This document shows, piece after piece, positions 44,205 through 56,045 of a stretch of 64,000 bases of DNA (its first letter is position 1; each line of letters opens with the position of its first letter). Origin of the DNA: Tetrastigma voinierianum (taxonomy: Eukaryota; Streptophyta; Magnoliopsida; Vitales; Vitaceae). The notes below the pieces were generated by a model that saw only the letters and a list, made by a program, of their open reading frames with translations, had not been told where the DNA came from and ran no database searches. Location of the stretch: assembly GCA_016808115.1 (NCBI GenBank), contig JAEQBH010004408.1, positions 248,001 to 312,000 on the forward strand, in the 5' to 3' direction. A program made the translations under genes and the position numbers.

Positions 44205-45220
44205 TTTTGGAATGTCGTGACATAATTTTGTTATTTGTTACGCATTGTGTCAGTGATGCCTTTTGTTCACTTCTAAGCACTTTCAATTTATGTCACGATC
44301 TAGCTTCCAATTGTCACACAAAGATTTATGCCTTCGCCATTATGTCATGATATAATTTTCTACATCGCAAAATATTCTTCAGATATTCTCAACTTTTGTT
44401 ACTGAACAATAAATGTCTTGTCGCAACAGAAGTTCATCTTAATCTTGTTGTGTTTGTCGCAACATAAAACTGGCCGCGACAAAGTCTTCTGCCTTTCAAT
44501 GTTGACTTTGAATTTTGTGTCATGACATATCAGGTTTTTATTCGACATATATCCCGCCTTTGATCTTGTCACATGCTGAAATGTTCGTCGCACATAAAAA
44601 CATTTGTCAATGACAAACTTGTCTTATTACTCGCCATTTTTTGTCAATGACAAAGCTCTTCTACCATCTTCATTTCTTTATGCTGCAATGTAGCTGTTAA
44701 TGTCATAAAGTTCCACTGCCATTTGCTTTGATCAATGTCGTGACAGAGTAAGGAATGTCATGACATTCTTCTTCAAGAACTTCCAGTAATGTCACGACCT
44801 ATAAATCCTTGTCGGTTGAAGTTCTTTTTATCTTCTAATTTCTTTTATGTCTCAACACTCACTTTGTCGCAACATTTATCAATCAATCTCTCTCATATTA
44901 TGTCGCCATGCAGCTGAGAGATGTCATGACAATCTTCATTTATAGCTGAAGTTCAAATTTTGATCTTTGTTGCATAAAACGCTGCTTGTTGCGACATAGC
45001 TTATGTTAGTTCTATTGGAGATTATGTGGTGACATTCTCAAACTATGTCGACATTGCCTGCCAATTTTTTTTCTACTTTTCATTGAACTGCCTCTTTTTC
45101 ATTTAATGCCCGCAAAACACAAAGTTGGCGTAAATATTCCATAATTCAAATTTTAAAATGAATCCTAAACTCTAGAAATGTGCTAGAAAATTGACTAAAA
45201 TTACGAGTTTAGACTCATCA
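44205..45220 (-). repeat. LTR C5, 5' part of the 5' LTR of element C with dyad array
   Basis: Starts (minus strand) TGATGAGTCTAAACTCG at 45220 and runs through the TGTCGCGACA-type array (about 45060-44210). Its left edge, TTTTGGAATGTCGTGAC, is the exact continuation of the point where LTR C3 stops (compare 9385-9400 in C6). C3 plus C5 therefore equals one LTR. Confidence 0.8.
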
Positions 45221-45612
45221 ATAACTAATTCTGCAAAGCGATACCCCGTATAGCGATGCTTCAAGGATAGGTCCGAGATGTGCTAATGCAAGATGGTAAA
45301 GTTTGACCAATGCATCTAGGTAGTTGAGTCATGAGCGAAATTATCCTACTCATGACCTAGAGTTGGCTGCGATAGTATTTGCTTTGAAAATATGGCGACA
45401 CTACTTATCTGGGGAAAAGTGTAGAGTTTACATAAACCATAAGAGTCTCAAGTACCTGCTAACCTAGAAAGAGTTGAATTTGAGGTAGCGGAGGTGGTTA
45501 GAGTTGTTTAAAGACTATGACTGCATAGTTGATTACCATCCCAGGAAAGCCAATGTGGTGGTTGATGCCTTAAGCAGAGTGCACAATACCAACACAATGA
45601 TCGGAGAATAAC
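45221..45612 (+). pseudogene. RNase H remnant of Tekay element B (5' cut by element C)
   Basis: Frames across 45250-45600 read YSDAS, GCVLMQ-like, SHE, YPTHDLELAA-like, FALKIWRHYLSGEKC, HKSLKYLLT and KELNLRQRRWLELFKDYDC, then YHPRKANVVVDALSR at about 45535-45578. These are standard chromovirus RNase H blocks, with frameshifts. The domain begins directly at the edge of LTR C5, so gag, PR, RT and the RNase H start are predicted on the far side of element C, outside this window. Confidence 0.85.
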
Positions 45613-46620
45613 AAATTGATGGAGATTTACTGTAGATCAATTAAGAGCTCAACTCGTCTTAACCGTATGATTATAGATGCTCAAAATAATGATAAAGAGT
45701 TGCAGGAAAAGATTCAGCTGATCAAAGATGGAGTCGAGAGTGAGTTTTCGGTAAAAGACGATGGGAGCTTGATTTCGGAGATAGATTATGTGTGCCAGTT
45801 GACAGTGAGATGAAGAAAGAGTTGTTACATGAAGCTCATAACTCAGTGTTTACCATGCATTCTGGAGGCAACAAGATGTACTAGGATTTGAAACATAACT
45901 ATTGGTGGAAAGGTATGAAAAGAGATATAATGGATTATGTGTCTAAGTGTTTTACGTGTCAGCAAGTCAAAGCTGAACACCAGGTGCCATCAGGCCTATT
46001 GAATCCCATTCCAATTCCACAATGGAAATGGGATAATATAGCTATGGATTTTCGTGATTCGCTCCTCCCACGCAGGCAACATGATGCTATTGGTGATAAT
46101 TGATGCACTTACCTAAGTCGGGCCTATTTTGTACCAAATCGGGATGGATTCATTTCTTAAGGGATCGACTAGTCGAAGCTATATAAAGGATGAAATTGTA
46201 AGATTTCATAGCGTGGCCTTTGTCGATAAGGCTCTGATAGAGATTCGCGATTTACGTCAAGATTATGGAAAGAGTTACAGTCAGCATTGGGTACTCATCT
46301 CAACTTCAGTACAACTTTTCACCCGCAAACATATGGACAATCGGAGAGATGAATTCAGATATTAGAAGATATGCTAAGGGGTTGTGTTATAAATTTTCCT
46401 GGAAATGGGGATAGGTATACTCCATTGAGGAAATTTGCCTATAACAACAGCCTATCCAACGCTTATCGCATACGCCATACAAGCATCGCATGGTCTGAAA
46501 TGTGACTTTATGTCGACGAGTCGGCGAGTATAAATTAATTGGACATGATATTGTGAAGGACACATAAGAGAAAGTCTAGATAATTCAGCAAAGGTTAAAA
46601 GCTGCTAATGATCGACAGAA
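45613..46620 (+). pseudogene. integrase of Tekay element B
   Basis: N-terminal zinc module: LHEAHNSVFTMHSGG (about 45827), then HNYWWKGMKRDIMDYVSKCFTCQQVKAEH (45894-45980), with His and Cys ligands visible. Core: WDNIAMDF (46030) has the first catalytic Asp, SDRDSRFTSRLW (about 46225-46260) the second, and HPQTYGQSER (about 46322-46350) the Glu. The full D-D-E set is still readable, but a TGA follows QSER and frames change. FAYNNS follows near 46435. Better kept than the element A integrase. Confidence 0.85.
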
Positions 46621-47070
46621 ATATTATGCCGATTTGAAAAGGAAGGACATTGAATATGAAGTGGGTGATAAAGTGTTCCTAAAGGTATCTCTATGAAGGA
46701 AGGTGGTTAAATTTAGGAAGAAAGGAAAGTTGAGTCCCAGATTCATCGTCCATATGAAATTCTTAGAAAGAGTCAACCAGAGCCTATCTATCAGTTTTTC
46801 CTCCAAAGTCGTCAAGCTAAATAATGTCTTTCACGTGTTCGGGCTGAGGAGATACATATCAGATGAATCTCATGTCCTACCTATGCAAGAAGTGAAAGTA
46901 CAACAGGATTTATCATACGACAGCCGAAAGCTATCCCGGTTCGAGGTGAAGCACTATGAACAAGCAAGTGCCATTAGTGAAAGTACTCCGGGCAACATCA
47001 TTTTTAGGGGTGAGAGCAACATGGGAGCTAGAGGCAGAAATGAAAGCTTAGTATTCGCAACTATTTGATA
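46621..47070 (+). pseudogene. integrase C-terminus and chromodomain-like tail of Tekay element B
   Basis: Reads YYADLKRKDIEYEVGDKVFLKV, a stop, then the open frame from 46703: FRKKGKLSPRFIV, NNVFHVFGLRRYISDESHVLP and VQQDLSYDS. Chromodomain-like sequence follows, then a trace of QLFDTSKNFDDK just before the polypurine tract. The FHV...LRRY...SHVLP segment is diagnostic for chromovirus pol. Confidence 0.75.
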
Positions 47071-47098
47071 CAAGTAAGAATTTCGATGACAAAATTTT

Positions 47099-47120
47099 TT
47101 AGGGGGGCGAGGGGGGGAAT
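47099..47120 (+). promoter_or_regulatory. polypurine tract of Tekay element B
   Basis: TAGGGGGGCGAGGGGGGGAAT lies directly before the LTR start TGTAACACCCC. A G7 run makes it the most intact polypurine tract in the window. Confidence 0.85.
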
Positions 47121-47184
47121 TGTAACACCCCGAAGTTAACCCTAGTAGTTTAATGCATGATTAAAGGATTATTAATGGTAAAAA

Positions 47185-47207
47185 ATATATATATATATAT
47201 ATATATA
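47185..47207. repeat. short (AT)n run in LTR B2
   Basis: About 22 bases of AT repeat 65 bases from the LTR start. Confidence 0.9.
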
Positions 47208-49174
47208 AAGTATTAAGTGGAATTAATTTCAAAGACCAAGGATAGAATGGTAATTTTTTATCAAGTGAGTAGTGGGAATAAATTACGCATGAAATGCAGA
47301 ATGTTGAGATAGACAAATTAATTATATGTTATGGGTGGGGGAAAACAAATAAGAAATGAGGAACTTAAATGGGAATGGGACACTTGGGTTCTATTTTAGA
47401 ACACTTTAGAAACACAAGTTAATCGAGAAACCTTATTCTAAGGGTATGGCCGATAGGGGAAAATGAGGGAAAAGGAAAAAGAGAAAAAGAAAGAGAAGAA
47501 AGGGAAGAAAACCTATCTTTCTAGTGGTCAATTCCTCACCATTTTGCTTCAACATTCCAAGGTTTGTAGCAAAGGAAAAGAGGAGACGTGAAAGAAGGAA
47601 ATGAGGAGTTAGAGCCTGGGGGTGACTAAGAAATAGGTACAGCCCCTTTGAAGATCAATCATTATGGCTTGTGTTGTTGGTAATTGCTATTTGGTTTGTG
47701 GTCCTCAATTGAGCTTTAGTATAAGGAAATGTTGAGGCTTGGGGGAGATGTCGTAAAATATTTCCCCAAACCCTAAGTGAATTATTTGGTCACACCCTGC
47801 CTAGAGTAATTCCGATTTAGAAATTCCATTTGAGAGGAAACCTAAGACCGTGACCACATTTTCCAAAGAGAGCCTAAAGTATTAATATGACTTATGACTC
47901 TTGAATTTGGGTCTAAAGACCACATCGGGTTATGTTTTGAAAACATAGCAATTTCTAATTGTTTAGACATGTCTTGGACTTTTTGGTGCTCGAAATTAGA
48001 TTATTCTAATTTGAGAAGAACCCTTAGAACCTGTAGCTTCAAATGAGTAGAAGGAACTATTGTCAAATTATGGAGTTAAGACCCTGAAATTGAATTCACA
48101 ATCTGCTACTGCTGTAAATCTGGCAACATACTAGTTTGGCATTAAAATTGGCACTGAGTTTGGATGATTCAATTGGAGTGATTCTAATTTTTTAGTAAAA
48201 TAGATTCATAGAGGAACAATTTACAAGGAGGAAGCATGTTGAGATTTCGAACTCATTGTACCTAAAAAAAAAGTGAATTCGGACCCTGTTTTGGGAAATG
48301 ATTTTCATGTCCTTTCCTATAGGATTTTGAGACATCCAAATGTCTCTTATATACTCCCAAAGTATTAATGGAGATGGTTTTGTATGAAAATAAGTTAGTA
48401 TAACTTAGCTAAGTGAGATAAAGAAATTAACCTAAAAGTTATATGATTTAATTTAAATAATATGGAATAAATAGAATGGAATTATAGGTTGACATGAATT
48501 CTAGCCATGTGAAGAAAAGATAATACATGTATAGTTGCTATATAAAGAAGCATAGAGTACATTCATATGATGATAAGAGATATGTGAAAGTAATCTTTAT
48601 GAAGAAGAGAATAATGGATAGTGAATATCTTATATGCATACATGATAACAATAGTTATTCATGTATATGGGATATGTACTGAAAACGTAATAAAATTGAT
48701 TGTCTGCTTATGACCAGGTAGATGGATGATGGGTGCCTATTGGTGGATACAATGAGTTGTGAAGCATGTAGGATATAGTTTCGTCCTCGTTTGTTGATGA
48801 CATGGACTGCTTAGGTCATTATAGGCCCCATTAGGGTCATACAAAGAAAGCACGATATATCATTGGTCTTATATGATAAGAACTCCTGGTACATACGCTT
48901 CTTTCAGATCCACTTTGGAATATGCAAGCAATGAAAACATGTAAAAAGAGATAAATCGGAGTATTGATAAATGAAACATGAATCATAAACATAGAAGTAA
49001 TTTCTAAAATATAATGGAAATATAAAATCGAATAGTCATTAATACTATGACTAAATGATATGGGAACTCGATAGATAAAGCAATTGTAGAAGTTAGCATA
49101 GCATATGAGGATTAACATTAAGAATTAAATTATTTAATTGCGGGTAAGTTCATTAATTATTGTAATCTCATAAG

Positions 49175-49282
<108 letters not shown>

Positions 49283-49639
49283 TTATATGCATATAAGTTG
49301 CATGAGTATTAGAATGATGATCATGGTTAATGGTCATTCATGCATAGTGATCTCACTAAAGTTTATGCTTAGTAATGGGTGTTTATCTCTGTAAAATTCG
49401 AGGAGGCGCTAGAGAACGGGACATTCCACATCAACATCGAGGGCCATCTCAGCGATAGGTGCTCACCTACAGTGTTTCTATTTAACGTGTTACTCTGAGC
49501 AATATGTTGTATATAAACTTTTGGATACAACGAAAAGGATTTGTGAATAATATGTAAGTGATATTTTGAACGCCTCAAATAGTGGGGTATGATAGTATGG
49601 TTTTGTAATATATGTTAAATTATATGATTATATTTTAAG

Positions 49640-50898
49640 TGTAGCACCCCATTCCTGGCCCGACCCTATTGGCGGATCCGAACCGAGTCCGGGTTGCTAG
49701 CCGAGTTCATTTACCAAAACATATACAAAAACAAAATAATCGTTTAGGGCCGACATTCAATTTCGTATAAACACTTTCAAATACAGGCGGAAGCGAGCTT
49801 GATTCTAGAGGCCGATAAATACTCATATTGAACAAAAATGCATTTACAATGAAGATATTCCATGCCGCATTCAAAGCAATATACAAAATCGTCGAGTTTA
49901 ACTCTTTTCATCACAAACATCAATTGTTCAAAAGTAGACGATTGCATATGACTAAGATATACTCATCTCGCAATTTCTTGATGACTCGCGCTCCGATCTT
50001 ATAGTCCCTTCGCCTGCTCACTCTAGACTACAAGATAGATAAAATTCACGACTAAGCATTTTCATGCTTAGTGGTTCTATACATTCTCTCTTTATTTAGT
50101 TTAAATCAAATCATGCAATTTCATAAGACAATGTTGTGATTTTCTAAATGACCAATGCAAAGACAAATATATATATAAAGATATATTCCATTTGATCTGG
50201 TTCACAATCATCGTCATCCAAACTATGGATTTTCATGTGCAAATAACCATTCAGATCATAACAAGAATTTTTTCATTCTCATTATCATTTTACTTTAGCC
50301 CTTATCAATGACCATGCTTTCGATGTACAGATAACTAATCAAATTAAGATCATCTCACTGGTTACAGTCGGTAAAACAGGTTTATAAAATATACTTACAG
50401 GTACACTACCGATACTGCCTCGTCACACATCAAGATGCCACAATAGTACGTTGTCGACTCTTATTAGTATACCAATCTATCCTTAACTCAACTTAACTAA
50501 CATTCTATTAAGGTCATTCAAATTGTTTATAGAAAATACAATATAGTAATATGTATTTCTTATACAAAGAAATCACACAATGGCGTAATTTTTACGCTAT
50601 TCATTTCACAATCAATCAGCTTTCTCAAATTTCAATCCTAAATCAACTTGCAATTCATTTCACAATTTATTTGCATCAAATCAATTTTAAACATTTCAAT
50701 ATGTAATTCAAACATTTTGGAGATGTAGATTCAAATAATGAGAAAGTGTGTAGAACAAAACTGAAAACTTTGCACTTTGATTCCAATCCTCGGAATCTCG
50801 ATCTCAATTCGAGCTTTCCTCCTCGTCAACCCCTATTCCAATACAATTAAAGAACAATATTATTCTTGTGTACTAGTGATTTTGGTTAGGGTTGATTT
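49640..50898 (-). repeat. LTR-like sequence H (family unassigned, probably minus strand)
   Basis: Its left edge, TGTAGCACCCC followed by CGACCC and GGATCCG, looks like an LTR terminus; a weak resemblance to 38668-38715 is present. Read on the minus strand it has the ACTAAGCATGAAAATGCTTAG block and a purine-rich stretch (about 50830-50790) typical of chromovirus LTRs, so I favour minus orientation. No coding capacity. It could be the 3' part of LTR A3 separated by D2. Confidence 0.45.
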
Positions 50899-52592
50899 TG
50901 TAAAACCCGAGAAAATTCAAATTTTCTGAAAAATGGTAAAATGGTAATTTCGGAATAATGGATTTTTCAGATCTCTGACACAAACAGACATTTCAATTAC
51001 TGAATCGTCTCATGAAATCTACTACCACGCCGACTGGCCGACCCGAGACAACAAAATTTCACGCTTTTCACAAGACTGGTGTCGCACGTAGATACCATAG
51101 AAAGATGCGACAAAGGACAGTCACCGACACACGTGATCTACGACAATACGTTGTATGATTAGCGAGAGGATGGGGATGAATGGCTTAATTGCTTGCCACG
51201 CGCCAAGCCTTTTAAAATCAAACTAAAGGACACAAAGGGAATTAAGTGAAAAGAATTAAAAGATTAAAATAAGACAAAAGACCATCTTCTTCTCCATTTT
51301 TCTTGCTGGTGTGTGCAGTGAGGGGGAGAATGGGGTTTTAGAGAGAGAAAGTGCAACTTTCCTAGATTTCCTATCTAGACCGTCTGCCTCATTAGCTAAG
51401 AAGAATGCTCTACGCCATGTGCGCCACGCGTGACACCGACATTTCAGGGAGTTCGACAACTCCAAGAGGTGTGGGTCTTCTCCTCTACTTATTATCTGGC
51501 TAAGAGTCATTTTAATGGACGAGGATTTGCTGAGGCCTCAGAGGGCCATGTTTTCGATCTCAAAATATTTGAATGAAAGGAAGAAAATCCCAGTGCCCGG
51601 CAAAGGAACAAGGCGAGCCTAGGGTTTTACTGTTCACGTGATTCGTGTGTGATTTTTGTGTTGTTTAGGTGATTCAAAATGAATTGCTTGAATTGGTTAT
51701 TAGCCCATGTGAGCTAATTTTGATGTTATTGCTATGAATTGAATAACATGATTTATGTGAGTTAATTTTGTTAATATATGCATGTAAAATATGTTAGCAT
51801 GAATTGTTTGGAAATGGCATAATGCATTCCATATGCACCAGGGCACCCTAGAATGGTAGGTGTTAGTATAACATGAAAGAAATGAAAGAAAATGAAAATG
51901 GTTGTGAAAGAAATTTTAAGAAGATTTTCAAGAATGCCTTTGAGAGTTATCCAACAGCTTCATCTCGAGGAAGACCATGACTGCTTTGAGACCACCCAAG
52001 AATTCAATTCTGTAGGGTTGTCCATCAGATTTTACCAAACTCTGAGTATGTTTTCGAGAACAAAATACCCTGGTTTTAAAACATTGTTTTTCTCACATTT
52101 GGCTTGGGCATGTGTGAGGAGTCTATGAGGACTCGAGACAATGTGGATTGGGCATGTAGACATTCGCAGATCGCGATTGCTCGAAGCCACATGCATTGCT
52201 GTCATACGCGCATCTCAGCGAAAGAATCTACGTAGAAATTATCACTATCAAGTATCAGCTTCACCCCGTTTGAGGGATCATTATTTCGTGCACAAGGAGA
52301 GCTCGAGAGGACTCAAGGCCACTAGAGGCCGCTTAGAAGAAAGTCGATATGTGGCTTTGGTAGATACTTTTGTATAACGTGTATTAGAATTTTAAATTTT
52401 AATATATAAGCTCAGATAAGAGTGATGTGGCTAGTCCTCGAATCATGGCAATATAGTTGGTTAGATATATTTTTAGTGAGTATGGGATGTATGGGCCATG
52501 TGTTAATTTATCATGGCTGGGTCTCATGACATACAGACACAGGTATTCCATGGAAGAGGAACAACTGACTTCGATTTGGGGCGTCCGCGGCA
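50899..52592 (+). repeat. LTR D2 (solo LTR)
   Basis: Starts TGTAAAACCCGAGAAAATTC and ends GATTTGGGGCGTCCGCGGCA. It aligns with D1 and, inverted, with D3. Flanks GATTT / TTTTC are not an exact duplication. Frames at 51892-52377 are LTR noise. Confidence 0.75.
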
Positions 52593-54710
52593 TTTTCGCA
52601 GCTCAATATCGTATTCTTAATCTCATTAGAAATAAGGGCAATATACAAGCCCGATTTGATTGTTAGTTTCCCAATTTTAATCCATCACATAACCAAAATA
52701 CTAAAATTTAGCCCTACCTTAATCCTTCAACGCTGTTTGATCAATTAAACCATCCCCAAAGGAAGATTAAGTCAAAACCTCAAACAGACACTCATCACTC
52801 ACATGAAAGGACCGTTATTTTCCGCTTTGTACTCTCTCGACTTTATTACCCAAAATTGTTCAAACGGGTCTTCAAAAATTATGAAATCCTCCATTTTAGT
52901 CCTTTATATATCCAATGACATCTCTGAAAATTTTCAATTTGTTCATTTTCTAAGGCCCCAACCAGTTAAGGCTAATACAAACAAGGCAAAACATGTTGTT
53001 TTTTTTTCAAACAACGGTACCAGAAACGTTCCCACCAAACCAATCCCGATGTTGTCCAAAATTAACTTCAAACATTGATTTGATTTGCTTAGACCAAGGT
53101 CTAACCAACCCTGCTACACCCGTGAATCGTATTATAAACCAATTGTCCGGGGCTTTTTAACTTTAACATCCCAAAATCCTAACCCGTCTAATTTTGACGC
53201 CTGTAACAAAACACACTTAAAATCAAATAAATTTCCAAATAAATTTGTCCAACTAGAAAAATTAATATTTCCAAGACCATATATTCCTTCCCAAGACCTT
53301 TAATTATCCCAACAATCTATTCTCATAAATTCCAAAACAAACTCAGCCAAAACAGTCTCAAACTCAAGTTACGGCATTTTAATGCCAAATTGGTTAGCTC
53401 ACTGGATCACCTATAGTTATTCAATTTATGGGGTCTTAATCATAAATTGGTAATATCCTTCACTCATTTAAATCTATGGTTCTAAGGTTTCTTCTCCAAT
53501 TGGAATCACCCAATTTGACCACCAAAACCTGCTATTGTATTTTGCATCTAGACTACTCTATTTGCAAAATGCATCCGCACATACCCACTTTGACAGATTT
53601 CTGGGACTCAGTTACAATTTGCATACACTTCCTTCAAGTAAATTATTCCCTAGAAGTCTATTTTACCCGGATTTTTGAATCATCAAATCTGATGAGTGAA
53701 ACTCATTTTTTGGCCAAAACACTACACCACACCCAAAATAAGGCACACCCAGTGAGCTACCCGAACCCCTTGCCGAAATTGAGCCTTAGTGGTTCAATTT
53801 TCTCTTGGTCCCTTCTATACATTTGTAGCTCTATCTCTTATGGTTCTTTACCAATTGGAATCACTTCATTTCGATAACTTAATCTATAGTTAAACAAGAA
53901 CAAGGGTTTTGACAAAATTTTGGACAAAGATTTCCTTTGAAACCAAACATTTCTTTACAATCGGGCCCTCCAAACCAATCCAAACCATTACCAACCAACA
54001 ATACTTTTTCAAAACTCAACCCAACACAACCCCAAAACTCATTTACAACCAAAACGAAACTCTTTTTATCCACATTTGGGGTTTTCCTCAACTCAAACAC
54101 AAATAAAAGGGGTTTAGGGTTTGAGTCTTACCTCAAATCTTTTTCAAACTTCAATACCAAGGTTCCTCCTTGTTTTTTATCAATTTAGCCTTTGATTTTC
54201 ATGGAGTAATTCACAAATCTCCCCATTAAAAAACCTTAGCTCTCTCCCTTTTTCTCAAAAACGAAAATGCCTTAATGAGAGGAATGTCTCTCAAAGGCTT
54301 TGATATGGTCTTTATGTCTCCTATTCACAAGGCCCTATTTGGCTTTCACACTAAATCTCATTTTCTCATTTTTATCATTTAACACTTCATTTCAATTTTA
54401 TTCATTTCATTTACACTTTGCACTTATACTTCTCATTTAGACCCTTGGGTTCTTATTTGACAGCTAACAAATTTAATCAAGCTGTAAAATTTTCAAGTTG
54501 CATTTCTTTCTCGCTCGAGCATTTAAATTTCGGAAAATTTCATTTAATTTATTTTATACCCTAAACATATATAATAAAATATTATATATAAAAATACTAG
54601 GGTATTGGGCATTACATTAAATGTTTTTGGCAACTTCGCTAATCAAGTTTAAAGTCTACAATTTCATGGCACCCTTTCCTAATGTAAAGGTGCTAAGTTG
54701 GGGTGTCACA
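52593..54710 (-). repeat. LTR A3 (Tekay LTR, inverted)
   Basis: On the minus strand it begins TGTGACACCCCAACTTAGC at 54710. It matches LTR A1 extensively, for example 53460-53900 against 6180-6620 and 52900-52930 against 6785-6815. It is cut at 52592 by LTR D2. It separates the RT of element J from whatever lay upstream. Plus-strand frames such as 53476-53877 and 53909-54188 are antisense LTR noise. Confidence 0.8.
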
Positions 54711-54716
54711 GGTCCA

Positions 54717-55260
54717 TTATAGGTTGTTCCTAAAAAAAGGGGGACCACAGTGATAAAGACAGAGAATAACACATTGCTTCCCTCTCAAACAGTTAAGGGG
54801 TGGAGAATCTGTATAGACTATCGGAAATTGAATAAGGCAACTAGAAATTATCATTTTCCACTTCCGTTTCTGGCCGATAGCCGGATAAGTCAAGTGTGGC
54901 ATGAGTATTACCTGCTTCTTTGATCTGCACTCTACAGAATGTAACCACTATATCACTATAGGACCAAGAGAAAACGACATTCACGTGCCCGTATGGTACG
55001 CTCACATTTAGGTGAATGCCCTTTGGGTTATGTAACATGCATAGCACGCTTCATCGTTGTAGATGATGGCTATATTCTCTATTGGCTGGTCGAGAAAAAC
55101 AATTGAAGTATTCATGGATGATTTCTCTGTTAGGGAAGTCCCTTTGACAATTGTCTTGGAGAACCCGAGACAAGCAACACAAGATCCGAGGAAACTAACC
55201 TTGTGTCGAATTAGAAAAGCGCCACTTCATGGCGAAGAAGGCATTGTGTAATCAAGCACC
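54717..55260 (+). pseudogene. reverse transcriptase remnant of element J
   Basis: Starts in mid-domain at the LTR A3 edge: VVPKKGGTTVIKTENN, a stretch ending GWRICIDYRKLNKATRNYHFPLPF (about 54797-54870), FFDLHS...YHYITIGP-like blocks, and the catalytic VFMDDFSV at about 55108-55131 with both Asp intact. Followed by ENPRQATQ and a CRIRKAPLHGEEGIV region (the usual KCHFMV...GIVLGH). Multiple frameshifts. RNase H follows after about 110 bases. Confidence 0.85.
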
Positions 55261-55339
55261 AGATTTCAAAGAGGAATTGAGTGATAAAGCCAAGATTGAA
55301 AACAATAGAGAAGCTACCACCCCATCTTCAATGAAAGAA

Positions 55340-56045
55340 TAAGGAGCTTTCCGTCACGCTGATTCCTAATGAGATTCATAAAGGATTTTTCCAAAATAGC
55401 CAAACCCTTGTCAAATCTACTAGTTCAAGGATCCCCTTTTGAATTTGATGATCAGTGTATGCAAGCGTTCTTGTTTCTGAAGGAGAAATTAGTGTCAGCA
55501 CCTATTGTAGTAACACCAGACTGGGATCTCCGTTTTGAACTAATGTGTGATGCGAGTGACTACGCAATAAGGGCAGTACTGGGTCAGAAGAGGGAAAGAA
55601 CATTTCAGGTTATCTACTTTGCAAGCCGGACTTTGAATGATGCGCAACTAAACTATGCAACAATCAAAAAGTGCTTTTTGGCAATTGTGTTTCTGTATTT
55701 GATAAGTTCCGACTATTTGATTGGTAACAAGGTAATAGGTGCACAATCGACCATCTCGCAATAAAGTACCCGATAACTAAGAAGCGACGCAACTAGATCG
55801 AGCAAGGTGGGTGTTATTATTACAATCGTTTGATTTGGAAATCAAAGATAAGAAAGGGACTGAAAATCTAGTAGTAGAACATCTCTCAAGATTGGAAGAG
55901 CCTAGTAAAGAAATTCAGATAAATAATGATTTTCCCGATGAACAGCTCTTAGCGATTGAAGACATAAAGCCAATGCCTTGGTTCGCCGATTATGTGAACT
56001 ACTTAGCGGAAAAAGTGCTCCCACCAGAGTTTAGTTATCAAATAT
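55340..56045 (+). pseudogene. RNase H of element J
   Basis: Open frame 55369-55764: RFIKDFSKIAKPLSNLL, FLFLKEKLVSAPIVVTPDWDLRFELMCDASDYAI (first catalytic Asp kept in CDAS), VLGQKRERTFQVIYFASRTLN and NYATIKKCFLAIVF. After a frameshift, the open frame 55811-56047 gives LLLQSFDLEIKDKKGTENLVVEHLSRLEEP, the end of RNase H, and the linker FADYVNYLAEKVLPPEFSYQ into integrase. The best coding stretch of element J, yet still broken in two. Confidence 0.85.

Noticed and set aside
53476..53877. 133-codon plus-strand open frame
   Set aside because: Antisense strand of LTR A3, matching noncoding LTR A1; no domain and biased composition.
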